Below, piece after piece: positions 1 through 6,275 of a stretch of DNA of 13,715 bases; positions within the stretch are counted from its first letter, which is position 1; each line of letters starts with the position of its first letter. A program made the position numbers and the translations under genes. Source of the DNA: Stagnihabitans sp043738565 (GTDB lineage: Bacteria > Pseudomonadota > Alphaproteobacteria > Rhodobacterales > Rhodobacteraceae); NCBI GenBank assembly GCA_043738565.1, contig JAYUGA010000155.1, forward strand, positions 1 to 13,715, in the 5' to 3' direction. Below the pieces are notes generated by a model. The model ran no database searches, had not been told where the DNA came from, and was given only the letters and a program-made list of their open reading frames with translations.

Positions 1-651
1 AACGACCGGCTGGCCGCGCAGATTGCGGTGACGGTCGGGGCGGATCAGTTGATCGTGCTGTCGGACGTCGATGGCTTCTATTCGGCCAACCCCAAGGAAG
101 ATGAAACCGCGCAACGCTTTGATCTGGTTGAGACAATCACGCCAGAGATCGAGGCTATGGCGGGCGATCCGATCAGCGGCTTCTCCAAAGGCGGGATGAA
201 GACCAAGCTGCTGGCCGCCAAGACTGCCGTTGCGGGCGGCTGTGCGATGGCGATCATGGAGGGCTCGGTTCTGCGACCGCTGACCGCTTTGGCCAAGGGT
301 GCCAACTGCACCTGGTTTGTGGCGCAGGGCGATCCGCAGGTGGCGCGCAAACGCTGGATCAACGCGATGAAGCCGCGCGGCGAATTGCGCCTGGATGCTG
401 GGGCGGTGACGGCGCTGCGGGCGGGAAAATCCTTGCTTCCAGCGGGGGTCAAGTCGGTTTCGGGCAGCTTTGGGCGGGGTGATCCAGTGGCGATTTTGGA
501 CCCGTCGGGTGTCGTACTGGGCAAGGGGCTGGTGCGCTATACGGCCGTCGAGGCCAAGGCGATTGCCGGACATCGGTCAGGCGAGATCGAGGCGATACTG
601 GGCTATCCGGGTCGGGCGGCGCTGGTGCATCGGGATGATATGGTGATCTGA
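1..651 (+). CDS. proB: Glutamate 5-kinase, C-terminal part (5' end outside window)
   Basis: The reading frame is open from base 1 and ends at TGA 649-651, giving 216 residues. The family is about 370 residues, so roughly the first 150 are missing to the left. ProB phosphorylates L-glutamate to gamma-glutamyl phosphate, the first step of proline synthesis, in the cytoplasm. The visible part begins with NDRLAAQIA, followed by LIVLSDVDGFYSANP and GFSKGGMKTKLLAAKTA, which are the nucleotide- and substrate-binding end of the amino-acid-kinase fold. From about residue 125 of the visible part a PUA domain follows (GELRLDAGAV ... LLPAGVKSV ... GDPVAI ... KGLVRY). The next gene on the same strand is proA, the next enzyme of the pathway, which supports an operon. 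The product is intact where it can be seen. Confidence 0.97.
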   Translation, partial: NDRLAAQIAVTVGADQLIVLSDVDGFYSANPKEDETAQRFDLVETITPEIEAMAGDPISGFSKGGMKTKLLAAKTAVAGGCAMAIMEGSVLRPLTALAKGANCTWFVAQGDPQVARKRWINAMKPRGELRLDAGAVTALRAGKSLLPAGVKSVSGSFGRGDPVAILDPSGVVLGKGLVRYTAVEAKAIAGHRSGEIEAILGYPGRAALVHRDDMVI

Positions 652-662
652 TCCCTGGCCCC

Positions 663-747
663 GGGGGCTAGCCCCCGCAAGCCATTGGTTTCTCGGGCCA
701 ATGGCGATACCAATGGCTCACCCAGGATATTTTGGGACAGAAAATGG
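663..747 (+). repeat. Dispersed hairpin + GGATATTT element, copy 1 (between proB and proA)
   Basis: The element starts 11 bases after the proB stop. It has a perfect 14-base palindrome (GGGGGCTAGCCCCC, 663-676), then a second hairpin region (681-717), then the conserved block at 725-747 (GGATATTT followed by TGGGACAG and AAAATGG). The block matches copy 2 at 6299-6321 in 21 of 23 positions. Its ATG (744-746) is the likely proA start. There is no run of T after the stem, so it is not a classical intrinsic terminator, and it lies inside a pair of genes expected to be co-transcribed. Confidence 0.75.
681..717 (+). promoter_or_regulatory. Alternative-pairing hairpin region upstream of proA
   Basis: GCCATTGG (681-688) is exactly complementary to two downstream copies of CCAATGGC, at 698-705 and at 710-717. 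The RNA can therefore form either of two mutually exclusive 8-bp stems. The larger one ends 26 bases before the ATG at 744. Two-choice pairing in a leader between two biosynthetic genes could tune proA translation or mRNA stability. That role is inferred; only the complementarity is seen. No leader peptide is apparent. Confidence 0.4.
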
Positions 748-2003
748 ACGGGCAAGTGTCTGATCTGATGACGGAAATCGGCACCAAGGCGCGGGCTGCG
801 GCGGCGGAATTGGCTTATGCCTCGCCGGAGCGGAAATATGCCGCGCTGATTGGCGCTGCCCATGAAATCTGGAACCGGCGGCAGGCCATTCTGGATGCGA
901 ATTGCGAAGATCTGGTCTACGCCGAGGAAAAGGGCCTTAGCCCCGCCATGATCGACCGGCTGTCGCTGGACGAGGGGCGGGTGCGCGGGATTGTCGATTC
1001 CTTACGGGCTGTGGCCGAGCAAGCCGATCCGGTGGGCCGGGTTCTGGCGGAATGGGACCGGCCCAATGGCCTGCATATTCAACGGGTTGCAACGCCTTTG
1101 GGTGTGGTGGGCGTGATCTATGAAAGCCGCCCGAACGTGACGGCGGATGCGGGCGCTTTGTGCCTGAAAGCCGGGAATGCGGTGATTCTGCGTGGCGGCT
1201 CGGAGAGTTTCAACACCTCGACCGTGATCCACGAATGTATGGTGACAGGGCTGAAACAGGCCCATCTGCCCGAAGCTGCGATCCAGTTGATCCCGACGCG
1301 GGATCGGCAGATGGTGACGGATATGTTGCGCGCCGTCCAATTCATTGATGTTATTGTGCCGCGCGGTGGCAAGGGCCTGGTCGGGCTGGTGCAGCGCGAG
1401 GCGCGGGTGCCGGTTTTTGCCCATCTGGAGGGCATTTGCCACGTCTATGCCGATCGCGATGCTGATCTGGAAAAAACGCGACGCGTGGTTTTGAATTCCA
1501 AAACCCGCCGGACCGGGGTTTGTGGTGCGGCGGAATGCCTGCTGATCGACTGGCAGTTCTACATCAAGCATGGTGCGGTGCTGGTGGAGGATTTGCTGAA
1601 GGCCGGGGTCGAGGTGCGGACCGAAGGCGAGCTTTTAAAGGTGCCGGGCACAGTCTTGGCGCAACTCGATGATTTTGGCCGGGAGTTTCTGGACAAGATC
1701 ATCGCGGTCAAGCTGGTCGATGGCGTGGATCAAGCGATAGCTCATATCCGGCACTATGGGTCGAACCATACCGAGGCGATCCTGACCGAGAATGACGCCA
1801 CCGCCGCGCGGTTCTTTGAGCGGCTCGATTCCGCGATCCTGATCCGCAACGCCTCGACCCAGTTCGCCGATGGTGGCGAGTTTGGCATGGGGGGCGAGAT
1901 TGGCATAGCGACCGGAAAACTGCATGCGCGCGGGCCGGTTGGGGCGGATCAGTTGTGTTCGTTCAAATATCTGGTGACGGGCGACGGCACGATCAGAAGC
2001 TGA
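744..2003 (+). CDS. proA: Gamma-glutamyl phosphate reductase (glutamate-5-semialdehyde dehydrogenase)
   Basis: ProA reduces gamma-glutamyl phosphate with NADPH to glutamate 5-semialdehyde, the second step of proline synthesis. The 419-residue product matches the usual family length of about 420. Visible family segments are GVVGVIYESRPNVTADAG and CLKAGNAVILRGGSE, the IVPRGGKGL stretch, and the catalytic-cysteine region NSKTRRTGVCGAAE. Further on are the C-terminal IRNASTQFADGGEFGMGGEI and KLHARGPVG. Start choice is uncertain. A TTG at 732 is in frame and an ATG at 768 would also keep the domain. ATG 744 is preferred because it begins a normal-length protein, but its ribosome site is weak and the codon lies inside a dispersed repeat. 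The 3' end overlaps the opposing chpT gene by 11 bp (1993-2003). Confidence 0.97.
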   Translation: MDGQVSDLMTEIGTKARAAAAELAYASPERKYAALIGAAHEIWNRRQAILDANCEDLVYAEEKGLSPAMIDRLSLDEGRVRGIVDSLRAVAEQADPVGRVLAEWDRPNGLHIQRVATPLGVVGVIYESRPNVTADAGALCLKAGNAVILRGGSESFNTSTVIHECMVTGLKQAHLPEAAIQLIPTRDRQMVTDMLRAVQFIDVIVPRGGKGLVGLVQREARVPVFAHLEGICHVYADRDADLEKTRRVVLNSKTRRTGVCGAAECLLIDWQFYIKHGAVLVEDLLKAGVEVRTEGELLKVPGTVLAQLDDFGREFLDKIIAVKLVDGVDQAIAHIRHYGSNHTEAILTENDATAARFFERLDSAILIRNASTQFADGGEFGMGGEIGIATGKLHARGPVGADQLCSFKYLVTGDGTIRS

Positions 2004-2589
2004 GCCTGATTTCAGTTTCGGTCAGTTCGGTTGTCAAGCGGTGGTGTAGGCGTGCGATCTCTTCCACAACCAGTGGGAATTGCACCTGCGCCGGGGTGAA
2101 ATCCGGCGCGGCGGCGGGATTGACCAGAACCTCCCACAGCGCCGGGTTGATTTTCAGCTTGGTCGCCTTGCCGGTAATGATCCAGCGGCCATCGGAAACT
2201 GACACGGAAATCTTGCCGCCATAGGCCATTGCACTTTCAAGGCATTGAATTAGAAGAAAAATAATCTTGATATCCGGGCGCGGCATGTCCTCCGCGGTCT
2301 GCCAGTCGATGGAAAGCCTGCCGCCTTGGGTCAGGTCGCTGAGGATCGACTGCACCTCTGATCGCCCGAGCCGCGCTTCGCGCGGTGCCAGGCCAAAGGC
2401 GATCCGAAAGAAGCAGATGCGGGCGCTGGCGTTGCCGACACTTTCGGCGATCAGTGCCATTTCCGGGCCAGAGGTGCTGCCCCCCATCAACAACAGTTCC
2501 AACCCATTGCCGATCGCCCCGATAGGGCTGATAAGATCGTGGCAAATGCGAGAGCCAAGCAAAGCGGCGAGGTCGGGCTTGTCGGGCAT
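1993..2589 (-). CDS. chpT: ChpT-type histidine phosphotransferase
   Basis: The 198-residue product begins with LAALLGSRICHDLISPIGAI and NGLELLL. This is the signature of the ChpT family, with the phosphorylated histidine predicted at His17. In Alphaproteobacteria ChpT passes phosphate from the hybrid kinase CckA to the response regulators CtrA and CpdR, controlling the cell cycle, motility or gene transfer agents depending on the species. The N-terminal half is the helical dimerization and phosphotransfer region. The C-terminal half is a degenerate ATPase-like fold without recognisable ATP-binding boxes, as expected for the family. The ATG is preceded by AAAGGA (complement of 2598-2603). The gene is convergent with proA and overlaps its end by 11 bp. 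It diverges from a DUF3553 gene with only 23 bp between start codons. Neither cckA nor ctrA is in the window. Confidence 0.93.
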   Translation of the reverse strand: MPDKPDLAALLGSRICHDLISPIGAIGNGLELLLMGGSTSGPEMALIAESVGNASARICFFRIAFGLAPREARLGRSEVQSILSDLTQGGRLSIDWQTAEDMPRPDIKIIFLLIQCLESAMAYGGKISVSVSDGRWIITGKATKLKINPALWEVLVNPAAAPDFTPAQVQFPLVVEEIARLHHRLTTELTETEIRLSF

Positions 2590-2612
2590 GCGTCGGGTCC
2601 TTTGGAGGTGAA

Positions 2613-2786
2613 ATGCGGTCGATTCTGGAGCCTGGAATGCTGGTGCGTCACCCTTCGCAGCCGGATTGGGGAGTGGGGCAGGTGCAGTCCAATATCGGCG
2701 ACAGGGTTACAGTCAATTTCGAACACGCTGGCAAAGTTGTCATAGATACACGCCAGATTGCCCTGACGCCGATCTTCACGCACTAA
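2613..2786 (+). CDS. Small DUF3553-family protein
   Basis: This 57-residue ORF begins MRSILEPGMLVRHPSQPDWG and continues with VGQVQSNIGDRVTVNFEHAG and KVVI, ending at TAA 2784-2786. The LEPG-LVRHP-PDWG-GQVQS-VTVNFEHAGK pattern is characteristic of DUF3553, a family of about 60 residues common in Alphaproteobacteria. The fold is likely a small beta barrel, reminiscent of the RNA-polymerase-interaction domain of CarD-like and Mfd proteins, though this link is inference. A strong ribosome site, GGAGGTG (2604-2610), precedes the ATG at 2613. An internal ATG at 2637 is less likely. No signal peptide or membrane segment is seen. The function is unknown. Its position head-to-head with chpT suggests coordinated expression but not a proven link. 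Confidence 0.9.
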   Translation: MRSILEPGMLVRHPSQPDWGVGQVQSNIGDRVTVNFEHAGKVVIDTRQIALTPIFTH

Positions 2787-2857
2787 TCCATCTTGCGGAA
2801 ATTGCTGTAAAATTCAACCCTTGAATGAAAATCCTTTCGCCGTTTCCGTTGCGCGGG

Positions 2858-2881
2858 CGCCGGTTGCTTCGCCGGTTGCAA
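2858..2881 (+). repeat. 12-bp tandem duplication upstream of olsB
   Basis: CGCCGGTTGC occurs at 2858-2867 and again at 2870-2879. The full 12-bp units end in TT and AA respectively. It lies in the 142-bp gap between the DUF3553 gene and olsB. No clear sigma-70 promoter with good spacing was found in this gap. Confidence 0.6.
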
Positions 2882-2897
2882 TGACCTTCGCAAAATC

Positions 2898-2912
2898 TTA
2901 AGTCACCCTTGA
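2898..2912 (+). promoter_or_regulatory. CtrA-box-like sequence upstream of olsB
   Basis: TTAA-N7-TTGA (2898-2901 and 2909-2912) differs in one base from the CtrA consensus TTAA-N7-TTAA. It lies 16 bases upstream of the predicted olsB start codon. A single near-match can occur by chance, so this is only a candidate. It is noted because the CtrA phosphorelay gene chpT is about 300 bp away. Confidence 0.2.
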
Positions 2913-2928
2913 CTGGAATGGAGATGGT

Positions 2929-3735
2929 TTGCCTGCGGATCTGGCCACCATGATTGCCCGCGATGCCGTTCTGTCCTTGCGACTGGCGCGTGATGAGCGG
3001 GATCTTCGGGCCGCTCAGCGGTTACGCTACGAGGTATTCGTTAACGAATTGGGTGCGGATGGGCCGCTGGTGGACCATGAAGCGCGGTTGGAGCGGGATG
3101 AGTTCGACCCGTATTTCGACCATCTGCTGCTGATCGACAACCGCCGTGATCCGGCGCTTTTGCAAGATGTTGTGGGGGTTTACCGGTTGCTGCCCCCAGA
3201 ACGTGTGGCGGCGGCGGGGCGTTATTATTCCGAGAGCGAGTTTGACCTGTCGGTGCTGCGGGCCTCGGGGCGGCGGTTGCTGGAACTGGGGCGGTCTTGC
3301 GTGCACCCTGACATGCGCGGCGGGGCGGCGATGTTCCTGTTGTGGAACGGCTTGGCGGAATATGTGCTGGAACGACAGATCGAGGTGATGTTCGGGGCGG
3401 CATCTTTTCACGGCACCGACGCGGCGGCTTTGGCGCAACCCCTTGCCCTGCTTCATCATTTCCACCGCGCCCCGGAAGGTCTGCGCGTTGCGGCGCGGCC
3501 CGAGCAGCGGCAGGAGATGGGGCTTTTGCCGGTCGAGGCGGTGCACCGGACCCAAGCGATGGCGGGGATACCTGCGCTGATCAAAGCCTATCTGCGCTTG
3601 GGCGGCCATGTCAGTGATGGGGCCTGGATTGACAGGGATTTCAATACGTTGGATGTCTGTCTTGTCATGGACACCGCCAGGATGAGCGTGAAGCACCGCG
3701 ATTTCTACACCCGCAAGAAGGGCCGCGAGGGGTGA
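2929..3735 (+). CDS. olsB: L-ornithine N(alpha)-acyltransferase
   Basis: OlsB transfers a 3-hydroxyacyl group from acyl carrier protein to the alpha-amino group of ornithine, giving lyso-ornithine lipid, the first step of ornithine-lipid synthesis at the inner membrane. The 268 residues have a GNAT-like fold. After LRLARDERDLRAAQRLRYEV and FVNE come ELGRSCVHPDMRGG (His126) and FGAASFHGTD. The C-terminal block LIKAYLRLGGHVSDGAWIDR then FNTLDVCLVMD is typical of OlsB. The start is TTG 2929, with GGAG (2920-2923) five bases upstream. The in-frame ATG at 2950 lacks a good ribosome site but would lose only seven residues. The stop overlaps the olsA start (GTGA), so the two genes are almost certainly translationally coupled. 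Ornithine lipids are phosphorus-free and in many bacteria rise under phosphate limitation; no Pho box was recognised here. Confidence 0.93.
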   Translation: MPADLATMIARDAVLSLRLARDERDLRAAQRLRYEVFVNELGADGPLVDHEARLERDEFDPYFDHLLLIDNRRDPALLQDVVGVYRLLPPERVAAAGRYYSESEFDLSVLRASGRRLLELGRSCVHPDMRGGAAMFLLWNGLAEYVLERQIEVMFGAASFHGTDAAALAQPLALLHHFHRAPEGLRVAARPEQRQEMGLLPVEAVHRTQAMAGIPALIKAYLRLGGHVSDGAWIDRDFNTLDVCLVMDTARMSVKHRDFYTRKKGREG

Positions 3736-4550
3736 GCGACTGGCAGCAAGACGATCTGGCCGCGCCTGCGCCCGGTGCGATGGGCTGGCTGCGCATTCTG
3801 TGGCGTGGCGGCATTCTGGGCGGTCTGATTTATCTGTGCCTTTTCCTATTGTTAGCGGTGAGGCTGGTCGAGCGGCCCTTGTTTGGCATGGCAAGACCGT
3901 GGACGCCGTTCATCACGCAATTCGTCTGCCGCTGCACCTTTGCCATCCTGCGGCTGCCGCTGACCCTGCGTGGCACGCCGATGGTCGAGCGCGGGGCGAT
4001 TGTCGCTAACCATGCGTCCTGGCTGGATATTTTTGCGCTGAACGCCGCGCAACGCATTTATTTCGTCGCCAAGTCCGAGGTCGCGCATTGGGCGGCGATC
4101 GGCTGGCTGGCGCGGGCGACCGGGACGGTGTTTGTGGCGCGGAAGGGCGGTGAGGCCAAGGTGCAGCAGGGCGTGTTCGAGGAACGGCTGCGGGCGGGGC
4201 ATCGGTTGTTGTTTTTTCCCGAGGGTACCAGCACCGATGCGATCCGGGTTTTGCCTTTCAAATCAACGCTGTTTGCGGCGTTTTACACGCATGGGCTGGA
4301 CCAGATCATGCATATCCAGCCAGTCACCGTGGTCTATCATGCGCCCAAGGGCCAAGATGCGCGGTATTATGGCTGGTGGGGCGGCATGGGGTTTGCGGGG
4401 CATTTGCTGAAGGTGCTGGCGACGCCGCAGCAGGGGCGGGTTGAGGTGGTTTTCCATGATCCGCTGGCGGTTGACGCTTATCCGAACCGCAAGGTTCTGG
4501 CGGCGGAATGTGAGCGGGTGATCCGGGTGGAACACGCGGCAGGCGTCTGA
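3732..4550 (+). CDS. olsA: Lyso-ornithine lipid O-acyltransferase (PlsC family)
   Basis: OlsA adds the second acyl chain to lyso-ornithine lipid, completing ornithine lipid. The 272-residue protein has a hydrophobic N-terminal segment (about residues 18-43) expected to anchor it in the inner membrane. It then shows the acyltransferase motifs: NHASWLD, the catalytic HX4D (His94, Asp99), and FPEGT (162-166). Some OlsA proteins also acylate lysophosphatidic acid, so a PlsC role cannot be excluded by motif alone. The upstream olsB decides the assignment. The GTG start at 3732 overlaps the olsB TGA by four bases. The gene ends at 4550, facing the ThiE-like gene across a 148-bp gap that holds a hairpin. 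Confidence 0.93.
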   Translation: MSDWQQDDLAAPAPGAMGWLRILWRGGILGGLIYLCLFLLLAVRLVERPLFGMARPWTPFITQFVCRCTFAILRLPLTLRGTPMVERGAIVANHASWLDIFALNAAQRIYFVAKSEVAHWAAIGWLARATGTVFVARKGGEAKVQQGVFEERLRAGHRLLFFPEGTSTDAIRVLPFKSTLFAAFYTHGLDQIMHIQPVTVVYHAPKGQDARYYGWWGGMGFAGHLLKVLATPQQGRVEVVFHDPLAVDAYPNRKVLAAECERVIRVEHAAGV

Positions 4551-4588
4551 AAACGGTGTGTTAATTGGGGGTTTGGTGAAAAGGGGGT

Positions 4589-4632
4589 CGTCTTGAACGC
4601 GTCTTCCTGGCGTCTTGCCTGCGTCTCTACGC
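4589..4632 (+). repeat. Four imperfect 11-bp tandem repeats
   Basis: Units begin at 4589, 4600, 4611 and 4622: CGTCTTGAACG, CGTCTTCCTGG, CGTCTTGCCTG and CGTCTCTACGC. CGTCT is identical in all four and CGTCTT in the first three. The 11-bp period is close to one helical turn, so the conserved bases face the same side of the DNA. The array lies between the convergent genes olsA and the ThiE-like gene, and its last two units form part of a hairpin. Confidence 0.65.
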
Positions 4633-4645
4633 TGGGCAAGAAGCC
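4609..4645. terminator. Hairpin between convergent olsA and ThiE-like gene
   Basis: GGC-x-TCTTGCC-x-GCG (4609-4623) pairs with CGC-xx-GGCAAGA-x-GCC (4630-4645), giving about 13 base pairs broken by small mismatches, with a six-base loop. A hairpin between two convergent stop codons suggests a bidirectional terminator. Neither strand has a clear T-run after the stem, so it would not be a textbook intrinsic terminator. Confidence 0.5.
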
Positions 4646-4698
4646 AAAATCGCGGGGCGCGTTAACCTTTTCCGGCGAATCACGCGCAGAACCCCGTT

Positions 4699-5331
4699 TC
4701 AGCCGAGCGGGGCGATCAGGTCCTTGAGCGCGGCGGCGGGGTTGGGGGCAGACCAGATTTCGCCGCCAATGCCGAAAAAGTCGGTGACGGGACCGAAGCG
4801 TTCGACCAAGGCGCGGGTCAGGGCACCTTCGGCGATCACCGGAACTTCGATCATCGCGGACCACCAGTCAAACAGGTCGTAGTCAGCGCTTTCACCCTTG
4901 CCGAGCGGGCTGTCGCCGACGGGACCATAGGCGACGTAATCGGCACCCGCCTCGCCCGCAGTGATGCCCTCGTGGCGGGTGGTACCGCAATAGGCGCCGA
5001 CGATGGCCTCGGACCCGAGGTCTTTGCGTAAGGAGCGCACCGAACGGGCACCGTCGGTCAGGTGGATGCCGTCGAGGCCGTGGCGTTCGACAAAGAGGCC
5101 GTGGTTTTCGATGACGATGGCAACGTCGCGGGCATGGGCGATCAGGCGGCAGGCGTCGGCGGCGCGCCCGAGCGTATCGGGGTCGCGGGTGGCGAGCGAC
5201 AGGCGCAGGCAGGCGATTTCGACTGTATCCATCACGAGGGCAAGCTGGTCGGGGAAGGATTCCAGATCAAGGACGGGCGGGGTGATCAGGGTGATCTGGG
5301 GGCGGTCTTCGGCGGCCATGTCGGGTTCCAT
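4699..5331 (-). CDS. Divergent thiamine-phosphate-synthase-like (ThiE/TenI) protein
   Basis: The 210-residue product resembles the ThiE/TenI TIM barrel. It starts with QITLITPP, followed by a VEIACLRLSLATRD strand-helix, AIVIENHGLF, LDGIHLTDGAR, IVGAYCGTTRHEGITAGEAG and ADYVAYGPV. ThiE joins the pyrimidine and thiazole halves of thiamine. Here the usual ND at the pyrophosphate/Mg site is replaced by EN (Glu75-Asn76), and the GQ-D after the IHL strand reads TDGA. Substrate and activity are therefore doubtful. It could be a TenI-like or another phosphate-binding barrel protein. The start is ATG 5329-5331, with GGGGA about eight bases upstream. A second ATG at 5319 is possible, and the longer open frame up to 5571 runs into trmJ and is rejected. 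There are no other thi genes nearby. It diverges from trmJ across 112 bp. Confidence 0.75.
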   Translation of the reverse strand: MEPDMAAEDRPQITLITPPVLDLESFPDQLALVMDTVEIACLRLSLATRDPDTLGRAADACRLIAHARDVAIVIENHGLFVERHGLDGIHLTDGARSVRSLRKDLGSEAIVGAYCGTTRHEGITAGEAGADYVAYGPVGDSPLGKGESADYDLFDWWSAMIEVPVIAEGALTRALVERFGPVTDFFGIGGEIWSAPNPAAALKDLIAPLG

Positions 5332-5387
5332 CTGCAGTTTCCCCGGCTTTAGCCTAGTTTGACCCGGAAGGCCACTTGCCGCGCGGC

Positions 5388-5416
5388 TTGTCAGGGGGCG
5401 GGGGGTGGCGTATCTG
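5388..5416 (+). promoter_or_regulatory. Possible sigma-70 promoter for trmJ
   Basis: TTGTCA (5388-5393) and TATCTG (5411-5416) are separated by exactly 17 bases and would start transcription about 20 bases before the trmJ ATG. The -35 is a good match to TTGACA; the -10 matches only in TAT. Confidence 0.35.
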
Positions 5417-5443
5417 GCGGGCTGGCTTTTTTCGAGGTGCAAG

Positions 5444-6205
5444 ATGATCCCGCCCGCAATCATTCTGGTGCGCCCGCAGATGGGCGAGAATATCGGCGGC
5501 GCGGCGCGGGCGATGCTCAATTTCGGGCTGGACCGGATGCGAATTGTGGAGCCTCGGGATGGCTGGCCCAATCCGAAGGCGGTGGCGATGGCTTCTGGCG
5601 CTGGCAGGGTCTTGGACTTTGCCGGGGTTTTTGACAGCGTGCAGGCGGCGGTGGCCGATTGCGATTATGTTTTTGCAACCACCGCGCGGGGGCGGGAGCT
5701 GACCAAGCCGGTGGTGACGCCGGAGCGGGCGATGGTGCTGGCGCGGGAACTGGTGGCGTCCGGCAAGCGGGTCGGGGTGCTGTTCGGACCGGAGCGGGCA
5801 GGGCTGGAGAATGACGATGTGGCGCTGGCCCAGGCGATCATCACGGTGCCGGTCAACCCGGAGTTTTTCAGCCTGAATCTGGCGCAGTGTGTGTTGCTGG
5901 TCGGCTATGAGTGGTTCCGGCTGGGGTCGCAGGTGCCGCCCGAGGTGATGGCGCTGGGGCGGACCGAGTTTGCTTCTGGCGAGGAGGTGAGGCGGTTGGG
6001 CGACCACTTTGAGGAGCGGCTCGATGCGGCGGGGTTTTTCTATCCCGAGGGCAAGGTGGCGGGGATGAAGCTGGCCTTGCGGAACATGTGGTCGCGGCTG
6101 GGGCTGACGCGGGCGGAGGTGCAGACCTTTCATGGCATGCTGCGGCAGATCGCCTATCGGTTGAAACAGCAGGATGCGGGGCGTCCAGATCTGGACGCGA
6201 AATAG
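5444..6205 (+). CDS. trmJ: tRNA (cytidine/uridine-32-2'-O)-methyltransferase, TrmJ type
   Basis: This 253-residue SPOUT (TrmH-family) methyltransferase transfers a methyl group from S-adenosylmethionine to the ribose of tRNA position 32. The three knot motifs are present: ENIGGAARAMLNFGL near the N-terminus, VLFGPERAGLEND in the middle, and NPEFFSLNLAQCVLLVGYEW. An extension of about 90 residues follows, as in TrmJ, ending in a segment that could help dimerization or tRNA binding. Position 32 specificity is taken from the family and is not visible in sequence. The ATG at 5444 is chosen because GAGGTG (5434-5439) lies just upstream; the frame's earlier codon at 5405 has no such support. The last codons contain a perfect 18-bp palindrome. 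The gene diverges from the ThiE-like gene. Confidence 0.88.
   Translation: MIPPAIILVRPQMGENIGGAARAMLNFGLDRMRIVEPRDGWPNPKAVAMASGAGRVLDFAGVFDSVQAAVADCDYVFATTARGRELTKPVVTPERAMVLARELVASGKRVGVLFGPERAGLENDDVALAQAIITVPVNPEFFSLNLAQCVLLVGYEWFRLGSQVPPEVMALGRTEFASGEEVRRLGDHFEERLDAAGFFYPEGKVAGMKLALRNMWSRLGLTRAEVQTFHGMLRQIAYRLKQQDAGRPDLDAK
6181..6198. repeat. Perfect 18-bp palindrome at the 3' end of trmJ
   Basis: GCGTCCAGATCTGGACGC equals its own reverse complement. It lies inside the last trmJ codons and ends five bases before the stop triplet. In RNA it would fold only with a tight loop by giving up central pairs. As DNA it is a symmetric site for a dimer. The bases after it are A-rich, not T-rich, so terminator function is uncertain. 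Confidence 0.6.
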
Positions 6206-6275
6206 AATAAAGCAATTTCAATGGGTTGGTTTGGCGAAATTAAGCAATTGGAAAGGTTTGTGCTTGTGGATGCGC

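Noticed and set aside
3022..3894. 290-codon minus-strand frame opposite olsB
   Set aside because: It is an Arg/His/Pro-rich shadow. The plus strand carries clear OlsB segments and the GTGA junction with olsA.
4645..4698. GTTAACC as a CtrA half-site near 4661
   Set aside because: It has no second half-site at the right distance and lies between two gene ends, not before a start.
5332..5571. N-terminal extension of the ThiE-like gene
   Set aside because: It would overlap the start of trmJ and its coding motifs, and the extra residues have no ThiE resemblance.
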